A stretch of 6,045 nt of DNA from the NCBI GenBank assembly GCA_958447915.1, contig CAUDCB010000122.1:1-6045 (forward strand), given 5' to 3'. Below are positions 1 through 6,045 of the stretch, piece after piece. Within the stretch, counting starts at the first letter, position 1; each line of letters starts with the position of its first letter. The translations under genes were made by a program, and so were the position numbers. The notes beneath the pieces are model-generated. The model made no database searches, had not been told where the DNA came from, and was given only the letters and a program-made list of their open reading frames with translations. The stretch is from an uncultured Collinsella sp. GTDB lineage: Bacteria; Actinomycetota; Coriobacteriia; Coriobacteriales; Coriobacteriaceae.

Positions 1-3000
1 CGGCATTACCACCGACAACGGCCTGACCGACGAGCAGATGGACCGCACGCTCATCGATATCGCCAAGCAGGTGGGCGTCAAGGTCATCGCCACCAACGAC
101 TTCCACTACCTGCGCCGCGAGGACGCGCCGGTGCAGGACGTCATCATGTGCATCGGCATGAACGCCAAGGTCGACGACCCCAACCGCATGCGCATGACCG
201 GCTCGGAGTTTTACATGAAGACCGAGGAGGAGATGCGGGCGATGTTCCCGTATTGCCCTGAGGCCTGCGACAACACGCTCGAGATTGCCGACAAGTGCTA
301 CGTCGAGCTGGACTGGGACTCCATCATCTTGCCGCGCTTCCCGCTGCTCGATCCCGGCGAGACGCACGAGAGCCAGTTCCGCCGCGAGTGCGAGAAGGGC
401 CTGCGCCAGCACTACGGCGACGACTGGGCCACGCGCGAGATCGGTGGCGTCAACATCAAAGAGCGCTTTGAGTACGAATACAAGGTCATTTGCGACAAGG
501 GCTTTGCCGCGTACTTTTTGATCGTCGCCGAGTACGTGCAATGGGCCAAGGACAACGGCATCGGCGTCGGCCCCGGCCGTGGCTCGGCCGCCGGCGCTAT
601 CGTCGCCTACGCCATGAACATCACCGCGTTCGACCCGCTCGAGAACGGCCTGATGTTCGAGAGGTTCCTGTCTCCGCAGCGTACCGAGATGCCCGATATC
701 GATATGGACTTCGACGATGAGCGGCGCCTCGAGGTCGTGGAGCACGTTCGCCAGCTCTACGGCCCCGAGAAGGTCACCCACGTCATCACCTACTCGACCA
801 TCAAGGCCAAGCAGGCCATCAACGACGCCGCGCGCGTCCTGGACTACCCGGTCTACATGGGTCAGCGCCTGTCCAAGATGGTCTCGAGCGACCCCAAGGT
901 CAAGCTCAAGCAGGTGCTCGACAAACAACCCGGCAAAGAGGATCTGTATAACCCCGATTTTGCCGAGGCTTATAAAAAGGACGACGACGCTCGCCGCATC
1001 ATCGACACGGCGCTCTCGATTGAGGGTCTCACCCGTGGCGAGGGCGTGCATGCGTGCGCCGTTCTGATCTGCCGTGACCCCGTCAACGAGCACGTGCCAA
1101 CCAAGCTCGATACCAAGGGCGGCGTCGAGATTACTCAGTACGAGGGCCATACCGTTGCCGACATGGGCCTGCTCAAGATGGACTTCTTGGGCCTGCGCAC
1201 GCTGACGGTTATCTCCAAGGCCAAGGCAAACATCAAGAAGAACTTCGGCATCGACATCAAAGAGGAAGAGATTCCCTTTGACGATCCCGAGATCTTTAAG
1301 CTCATGGGCTCCGGCCATACCGCCGGCGTCTTCCAGGTCGAGTCCGCCGGCATGACGGCCACGATCAAGAACATGAAGCCCACCGAGTACAAGCACGTCG
1401 TAGCATTGATCGCTCTGTACCGCCCGGGCCCGCTGGGCGCCGGCATGGTCTCGTCCTACATCAACCGTATGAACGGCAAGGAGCCGGCGGTCTCCTACGA
1501 CGACCGTCTGGACGACATCCTGGGCGAAACCTACGGCACCATGGTCTACCAGGAGCAGGTTATGCTCATCTCCGTCGAGATGTGCGGCTTCTCCAAGGGC
1601 GAATCGGACTCGCGTATCCGTAAACCCGTGGCTAAGAAGAAGATCAAACTGCTCACGTCGACGGTGCTGCACTGGGAGAATGGCTCGGACGAGACCACCT
1701 ACGACCACTGGATGAACGGCGCTATCAAGAACAACTACACGCGCGAGGTCGCCCAGAAGATTTGGGACGATGTTCTCGAGTTCGCGTCTTACGCCTTTAA
1801 CAAGTCGCACTCTGCCGGCTACGCCATCCTGGTTATGCAGACGGCGTGGCTCAAGGCGCACTATCCGCACGAGTACATGGCGGCCGTTCTGACGTCCTAT
1901 ACGGGTAAGACCGACAAAATCGTGCACTACGTCTCGGCATGCCGTCACGACGGCATCCCCGTGCTGTCGCCAGATGTCAACGAGTCCGGCACCGAGTTCA
2001 CGGCTACCAAGGAGGGCGTGCGCTTTGGTCTGGCCGGCATCCGCGGCGTGGGTACCGGCGTGGCGCAGGCGATTATCGCCGAGCGCGAGGCGGGCGGCCC
2101 GTTTAAGACGCTGCACGACTTTGTCGAGCGCGTGGACTCGAGCCAGGCCAACCGTCGCGTAATCGAATCGCTGATCAAGGCAGGCGCCTTCGACTCCACG
2201 GGGTATCCGCGTCGCCAGATGATGCACTTTGTGGATAAGAACAACCCCGAGAACATCATCGATGCCGCGATAAAGCGCCAGAAGGACCGCGCGAGCGGCC
2301 AGACCTCGTTCTTCGATATGTTTGGCGACGTTGAGGGCTCGGGCTTCGAGGTGAGCGTGCCAGATCCGGACGGCCAGGAATGGGACCGCCACCTCAAGCT
2401 GAGCCAGGAGAAAGAGGTTCTGGGCATCTATGTTTCGGACCACCCGCTGCGCCCGTTTGAGTATGCACTAGCCAAGGCGCGTGACTTTTCGTTCTCGCAG
2501 ATCGACACCGGTTACGAGGTACAAAACCCCACGGGCGGCACCATCAACCAGGAGATTCCCGAGGGCAAGGCGCTGTGGTGGGCCGGTATGGTCTCGAGCG
2601 TGTCCAAGCGCGTGACCAAAAACGGCGACCCCATGGGCATCGTGCAGCTCGAGGACATGGAAGGAGAGGCCACCGTCGTGGTGTTCCCCAAGACCTACAA
2701 GGAGGCCGAGGGGTACCTGTACGGCGAGGTCGATCCCGAGACAGGCGCGCAGCTGTCCGACGCCTTTGTGCGCATCAAGGGCAAGCTCGAGCGCTCGGAC
2801 CGCGGTGACCAGATCATCGCGCAGGAGATTGTGCCGCTGGAGCTCAACGAGGAGAATAACAAGCCCAAGGTGTTTGAGGTCATGGTGCCCAACAGCCGCT
2901 TTAGCCAGGGCAATATGGCGCGCCTGGCCACGGTGCTCACCGCTAACCCGGGTGGCGATCGCGTGGAGATCTTTATCGAGCAGGTGGACGGGCGCGTGCT

Positions 3001-3100
3001 GCGCGCCGAGGTGCCTGCCAAGGTCAACGCGCGCTCGATTCCGCTGCTGGCCGAGGCTAAGGCCATCGTGGGTAACCAAGGCCGCGTGACGGTGATCTAA
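1..3100 (+). CDS. dnaE: DNA polymerase III subunit alpha (DnaE), 5'-truncated by window edge
   Basis: This is the catalytic subunit of the replicative DNA polymerase, which extends DNA at the fork as part of the Pol III holoenzyme. The frame is open from base 2 (1032 residues, numbered here from that codon) to TAA at 3098-3100. No start is visible; the ATG at 38 is internal, since homologous sequence precedes it, and about 170-190 N-terminal residues are missing. Visible in order: the end of the PHP domain with NDFHY (residues 32-36); GPGRGSAAG (190-198); PDIDMDFD (231-238), holding two catalytic aspartates (234, 236); KMDFLGL with the third (394); YRPGPL (473-478); an atypical GESD...VAKKK loop (533-547); NKSHSAGYA (about 600-608); helix-hairpin-helix FGLAGIRGVG (675-684); a probable beta-clamp peptide QTSFF (767-771); an OB fold (about 858-949); and a C-terminal domain to 1032. 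The spacing of the catalytic aspartates matches E. coli DnaE, so this is DnaE and not PolC. All key residues that can be seen are intact. The identification is firm; the lineage assignment is inference. Confidence 0.97.
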   Translation, partial: GITTDNGLTDEQMDRTLIDIAKQVGVKVIATNDFHYLRREDAPVQDVIMCIGMNAKVDDPNRMRMTGSEFYMKTEEEMRAMFPYCPEACDNTLEIADKCYVELDWDSIILPRFPLLDPGETHESQFRRECEKGLRQHYGDDWATREIGGVNIKERFEYEYKVICDKGFAAYFLIVAEYVQWAKDNGIGVGPGRGSAAGAIVAYAMNITAFDPLENGLMFERFLSPQRTEMPDIDMDFDDERRLEVVEHVRQLYGPEKVTHVITYSTIKAKQAINDAARVLDYPVYMGQRLSKMVSSDPKVKLKQVLDKQPGKEDLYNPDFAEAYKKDDDARRIIDTALSIEGLTRGEGVHACAVLICRDPVNEHVPTKLDTKGGVEITQYEGHTVADMGLLKMDFLGLRTLTVISKAKANIKKNFGIDIKEEEIPFDDPEIFKLMGSGHTAGVFQVESAGMTATIKNMKPTEYKHVVALIALYRPGPLGAGMVSSYINRMNGKEPAVSYDDRLDDILGETYGTMVYQEQVMLISVEMCGFSKGESDSRIRKPVAKKKIKLLTSTVLHWENGSDETTYDHWMNGAIKNNYTREVAQKIWDDVLEFASYAFNKSHSAGYAILVMQTAWLKAHYPHEYMAAVLTSYTGKTDKIVHYVSACRHDGIPVLSPDVNESGTEFTATKEGVRFGLAGIRGVGTGVAQAIIAEREAGGPFKTLHDFVERVDSSQANRRVIESLIKAGAFDSTGYPRRQMMHFVDKNNPENIIDAAIKRQKDRASGQTSFFDMFGDVEGSGFEVSVPDPDGQEWDRHLKLSQEKEVLGIYVSDHPLRPFEYALAKARDFSFSQIDTGYEVQNPTGGTINQEIPEGKALWWAGMVSSVSKRVTKNGDPMGIVQLEDMEGEATVVVFPKTYKEAEGYLYGEVDPETGAQLSDAFVRIKGKLERSDRGDQIIAQEIVPLELNEENNKPKVFEVMVPNSRFSQGNMARLATVLTANPGGDRVEIFIEQVDGRVLRAEVPAKVNARSIPLLAEAKAIVGNQGRVTVI

Positions 3101-3128
3101 GCTACCCCGGGTGAGATTGGAGGAAGTG
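3101..3128 (+). other. Short dnaE-SNF2 intergenic spacer
   Basis: Only 28 bases separate the dnaE stop codon from the next start. The spacer contains a CCCGGG hexamer near 3106-3111, but no longer stem and no following T-run, so nothing here looks like an intrinsic terminator. There is also no room for a full promoter in the gap. The arrangement favours read-through transcription from dnaE into the downstream gene, although a promoter inside the end of dnaE cannot be excluded. Confidence 0.7.
3119..3124 (+). promoter_or_regulatory. Ribosome binding site of the SNF2-family gene
   Basis: GGAGGA is a strong Shine-Dalgarno match. It leaves 5 bases between GGAGG and the ATG at 3129. The in-frame GTG at 3126, directly before that ATG, would be only 2 bases from GGAGG, too close for efficient initiation. 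This spacing decides the start in favour of the ATG. Confidence 0.8.
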
Positions 3129-6045
3129 ATGGCGCAGGGGACGTTTGTGCAGGCGCTTCGCAAAGAGGCGGCGTTGAGCGGCACCTTTATGAAGGGGCGT
3201 TCGCTCATGCTTAACGGCGCCGTGCTGTCGATCGAGGGCAGCGGCTCGCGCTTCTCCAAAAACGTGACGGTTGAGGGCTCGGTGCGCGGCTCGCGCGGCG
3301 ACCTGTACAAGACGCACGTGGCGCTCGACATGGACGAGCACGAGGTTATCGACTACGACTGCGACTGCCCCGCCGCATACCGCTATCCCGGTATGTGTAA
3401 GCACGCTATTGCCACGGCGCTGGCGTATTTGGATGCCAGCGGCGCCGAGCCCGTCGAAGGTTTGCGCACGCCGGTTCGCACGTTTACGGCGCAGCCGAAA
3501 CAGCCCGCGCGCGCCGCGTCCGCCGCGCCGGCCGTCAACCCCAACTTTCCCTTCCCGGCGCCCGTCCCCACGAGCCCGAGCCTTGTGGCGGCGCTTTCCG
3601 ATCTTTCGGACGCGCGCATGGATGAGCTGGCGAGCATGCGCCGCAAGCTCGCCGGCACAGTCGACCCCGATGCCCCCAAGGCGGTATTGGAGCCCTCGCT
3701 GGTGCCGTACTACAATCCGCTGTTTGCCGACCGCTTTAGCTGGGCGCTCGAGCTTCGCATCCGCTGTGGCTCGGTGTCCTACGTGGTCAAGGATATCGAC
3801 GGCATGGCCGATGCCTATGTCCGAGGCGGCACCTTCTCGTACGGCAAGAAGCTCACGTTTGTCCATACGCCCGAAGCCTTTGACGAGGTTTCGGTGCGCC
3901 TGCTCGACCTTGTTGTGGCAACGGTTGTGTATCTGAGCGACATCACGAGTTCGCGTTCGGCGTCGTACGATTTTGCACGCAGCGGCTTTGTCGCCGAGCG
4001 CCAGCTGCCGCTGTCCGAGCATGACATCGTATACATGCTGGACTTGCTACCTGGCCGGACCATTTCCTTTGAGCCCGCCTGGTCGCGGGGAACGACAACG
4101 CATCGTTCCTATGAGGTAGCGGTTGAGTTGTCGCCGGTGGGGGAGGACGAGGCCTCGGCAAAACAACCGCCGCTCCTTGCCGCCAAGATCGCGCCGGCGG
4201 CCGGTGGCAGCTACGACCTGCGCCTGCCCGCCGATATGTACTGCTTTGTCTCGGGCGACGTTGCCTATCTGGTTGACACGCACCGCGCGCGCCGCGCCGA
4301 TGCGGCGTTTGCCCAGCATGCCGCACCGTTTCTGTCGCGTCTGCTGCCCTGTCGCACGCCGGTCCATATCGCCGTCGAGCAGGTGGGTGAGTTCTGCCGC
4401 ATGGCGCTGCCCATTTTGCGCGACTACACCGACCTCACCGCGCCCGCCGCGCTCGATACCGTGGCGCCCGAGCCGAGCTTTGCCATGTCAATCGGTGTCG
4501 ACGACGGGCTCGTGACCTGCAAAATTACGGTTACCTACGGCGACTGGTCGGCAGATCTCTTTGGCCTGGGCGCTCCGGGAAGCCCCTTCGAAGACCAGCG
4601 CCCGGGCGTGCCGCCGCGCGACGAGGTGGCAGAGTTTCGCGTTATGGACACGGCTGCCATGTACTTCGATTTCCACGAGGGCGGCCTGGCGTTTGAGGAA
4701 CGCGATGACGAGAGCCTGTTCTGCCTGCTTACCGAGGGCCTGTCTGCCCTGTCCGAGCTGGGCGAGGTCATGCTCAGCGACCGCCTGCGCCAGATCTCGG
4801 TGCGCCCTGCGCCCAAGCTTTCGGTGCGCGCGACCGTCAAGAGCAACCTGCTCGATGTCGAACTGGGCGCGAGCGGTCTTTCGGCGGCAGATCTTGCCAT
4901 CTATCTCGACTCCTACAAGCGTCATCAGACGTTTGCGCGCCTGACGTCCGGCGACATCGTACGCCTGGATGAGGGGGCGCGCGCCGCGTTTGGTCTTGCC
5001 GAGGACCTGGGTGTCGATGCCGTCGATCTGCTCGATGGCGTGTCGCTTCTCGCGTCGAGTACCCTGTTCGTCGACAGCATGCTCGCGCGCACGCCCGCGC
5101 TCGAAGCCGATCGCGACGCTGCGTTCCGCCGCACCGTCGAGCGCCTGGATACGCTCGGCAAGATGGACTTTACGGTGCCGGCATCTCTCAAGGCCACGCT
5201 ACGTGGCTACCAGGTCGATGGCTACCAGTGGCTCGGCTCGCTCGAGCACCTGGGCCTCGGCGGCATTTTGGCCGACGACATGGGCCTGGGCAAAACCCTG
5301 CAGATGATCGCGCATATCCTGGCGCGCGTGGAAGCGGGAGACGCCAAGCCCACGCTCGTGGTATGCCCCGCGTCGCTCGTGTATAACTGGACTGCCGAGC
5401 TGGAGCGCTTCGCGCCTTCGCTCGACGTGTGCGCCATTGTGGACGCCAAGGCTCAACGCCGCGTGCAGATCGCCGGCGTGGCCGAGCATAACGTGGTCGT
5501 GACGTCATACGACCTCATGCGCCGCGATATCGACGAGTATGCCGAGCAGGACTTTGCCCGCGTCGTGCTCGACGAGGCCCAGTACATTAAAAACCCGCTC
5601 ACGCAGGTGGCGTGCGCCGCCAAGCGCTTGCCGGCCGGCGTGCGCTTTGCCCTGACGGGCACGCCCATCGAAAACCGCCTGTCCGAGCTCTGGAGCATCT
5701 TCGACTTCTTGATGCCGGGCCTTTTGGGGACGCGCGAGTCGTTTGCCAAGCGCTTTGAGAGCCCCGTCGAGCATGCCGAGGGCGATAGCGCCGCTCGCCT
5801 ACAGTCGCTCGTGTCGCCGTTTGTGCTGCGCCGTGTTAAGGAAGACGTGGTGGCCGACCTGCCCGAGAAGATCGAGGACACCGTCATGGCACAGCTCACC
5901 GGCGAGCAGCGCAAGCTCTACCTGGCCAACCAGGACCGCATCGCCCAGCAGGTGCAGCATCGTGAGGCATCCGAGTTTAAGAAGGACAAGCTCAAGGTGC
6001 TCGCCGAGCTCACCAAACTGCGCCAGATCTGCTGTGACCCACACC
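3129..6045 (+). CDS. SWIM zinc-finger, SNF2-family DEAD/DEAH-like ATPase (helicase-type DNA translocase), 3'-truncated by window edge
   Basis: This is a large SNF2/Swi2-type ATPase. Family members use ATP to translocate on double-stranded DNA or remodel protein-DNA complexes, usually without strand separation; the target of bacterial SWIM-SNF2 proteins is poorly known. The frame is open from ATG 3129 to the edge: 972 complete codons ending in ...RQICCDPH. A SWIM finger, CxCx9CxH, is formed by C78, C80, C90 and H92. A Pro/Ala-rich linker spans about 122-151. Residues about 152-690 are poorly conserved and sit where bacterial SNF2 proteins carry a helicase-associated domain (Pfam SNF2_assoc), an assignment made by position only. 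The first ATPase lobe follows: LRGYQVDGYQW (Q-motif-like, just before 700), Walker A DDMGLGKT (716-723, with K722 and T723), motif Ia region PTLVVCPASLVYNW (741-754), Walker B DEAQ (815-818), motif III TGTPIEN (843-849) and FVLRRVKEDV (898-907). All lobe-1 motifs are intact. The second lobe, with motifs V and VI, lies beyond the window, so activity cannot be fully judged. The gene follows dnaE by 28 bases and is probably co-transcribed with it. Confidence 0.95.
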   Translation, partial: MAQGTFVQALRKEAALSGTFMKGRSLMLNGAVLSIEGSGSRFSKNVTVEGSVRGSRGDLYKTHVALDMDEHEVIDYDCDCPAAYRYPGMCKHAIATALAYLDASGAEPVEGLRTPVRTFTAQPKQPARAASAAPAVNPNFPFPAPVPTSPSLVAALSDLSDARMDELASMRRKLAGTVDPDAPKAVLEPSLVPYYNPLFADRFSWALELRIRCGSVSYVVKDIDGMADAYVRGGTFSYGKKLTFVHTPEAFDEVSVRLLDLVVATVVYLSDITSSRSASYDFARSGFVAERQLPLSEHDIVYMLDLLPGRTISFEPAWSRGTTTHRSYEVAVELSPVGEDEASAKQPPLLAAKIAPAAGGSYDLRLPADMYCFVSGDVAYLVDTHRARRADAAFAQHAAPFLSRLLPCRTPVHIAVEQVGEFCRMALPILRDYTDLTAPAALDTVAPEPSFAMSIGVDDGLVTCKITVTYGDWSADLFGLGAPGSPFEDQRPGVPPRDEVAEFRVMDTAAMYFDFHEGGLAFEERDDESLFCLLTEGLSALSELGEVMLSDRLRQISVRPAPKLSVRATVKSNLLDVELGASGLSAADLAIYLDSYKRHQTFARLTSGDIVRLDEGARAAFGLAEDLGVDAVDLLDGVSLLASSTLFVDSMLARTPALEADRDAAFRRTVERLDTLGKMDFTVPASLKATLRGYQVDGYQWLGSLEHLGLGGILADDMGLGKTLQMIAHILARVEAGDAKPTLVVCPASLVYNWTAELERFAPSLDVCAIVDAKAQRRVQIAGVAEHNVVVTSYDLMRRDIDEYAEQDFARVVLDEAQYIKNPLTQVACAAKRLPAGVRFALTGTPIENRLSELWSIFDFLMPGLLGTRESFAKRFESPVEHAEGDSAARLQSLVSPFVLRRVKEDVVADLPEKIEDTVMAQLTGEQRKLYLANQDRIAQQVQHREASEFKKDKLKVLAELTKLRQICCDPH
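3360..3404 (+). other. SWIM zinc-finger motif within the SNF2-family protein
   Basis: The encoded pattern is Cys-x-Cys, nine residues, then Cys-x-His (C78, C80, C90, H92), the exact ligand arrangement of SWIM domains. These bind zinc and are thought to mediate DNA or protein contacts. All four ligands are present, so the finger is probably functional. It lies close to the N terminus, ahead of the linker, as is usual in bacterial SWIM-SNF2 proteins. Confidence 0.9.

Noticed and set aside
920..980. Locally AT-richer stretch within dnaE as a possible transferred segment or frameshift
   Set aside because: The reading frame continues without disruption, the stretch encodes a variable lysine/aspartate-rich loop, and conserved DnaE sequence resumes directly after it.
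3102..3114. CCCGGG-centred palindrome after the dnaE stop as a possible terminator
   Set aside because: The stem is only about three base pairs with no loop and no U-tract follows; it overlaps the approach to the ribosome binding site.
3126..3128. GTG as the start of the SNF2 gene
   Set aside because: It is in frame, but only 2 bases from the Shine-Dalgarno core, while the adjacent ATG has a workable 5-base spacing.
2468..4022. Long minus-strand open frames of 287 and 306 codons across the dnaE end and the start of the SNF2 gene
   Set aside because: They lie opposite two strongly supported genes, their translations are rich in Arg, His and Ala with no recognisable domain, and long antisense frames are expected in GC-rich coding DNA.
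4123..5307. Several 100-150-codon frames on both strands inside the SNF2 gene
   Set aside because: All overlap the continuous SNF2 reading frame, have low-complexity Arg/Ser/Ala composition and lack conserved motifs; they are frame shadows.
3129..6045. SNF2 gene as part of an anti-phage defence system (DISARM-like or similar)
   Set aside because: No methylase, nuclease, phospholipase D or other defence partner is visible, and the neighbour is a housekeeping replication gene. The downstream side is not visible, so this is a rejection for lack of evidence only.

Overview
The window holds two protein-coding genes on the + strand and almost nothing else. The DNA is GC-rich with strongly GC-biased third codon positions. 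The first gene is a DnaE-type polymerase with features that fit Actinomycetota: a GVHA motif in place of STHA, an extended fingers/palm segment and an NDFHY PHP motif. A Coriobacteriia host (Collinsella-like) is my best guess, made from the general look of the proteins; no 16S or other marker is present to confirm it.

Positions 1-3100 carry the 3' six-sevenths or so of dnaE, the alpha (polymerase) subunit of replicative DNA polymerase III. The window edge cuts off roughly the first 170-190 residues. The end of the PHP domain, the polymerase core with its three catalytic aspartates, the helix-hairpin-helix region, a probable clamp-binding peptide, the OB fold and the C-terminal domain are all visible.

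Positions 3101-3128 are a 28-base spacer with no terminator but with a good Shine-Dalgarno sequence. At 3129 a large SWIM zinc-finger/SNF2-family ATPase begins and stays open to the right edge (972 complete codons). It shows an N-terminal SWIM finger, a Pro/Ala-rich linker, a long poorly conserved middle region and the first RecA-like ATPase lobe. The second lobe is barely begun when the window ends.

The tight same-strand spacing suggests the two genes can be co-transcribed. One is the core replication enzyme. The other is a DNA-translocase-type ATPase whose cellular role is not known from sequence. I see no RNA gene, mobile element, CRISPR array, repeat cluster or defence cassette, and this reads as an ordinary chromosomal housekeeping region. 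The points most worth checking are the atypical loop and insertions in DnaE and the SNF2 protein next to it.
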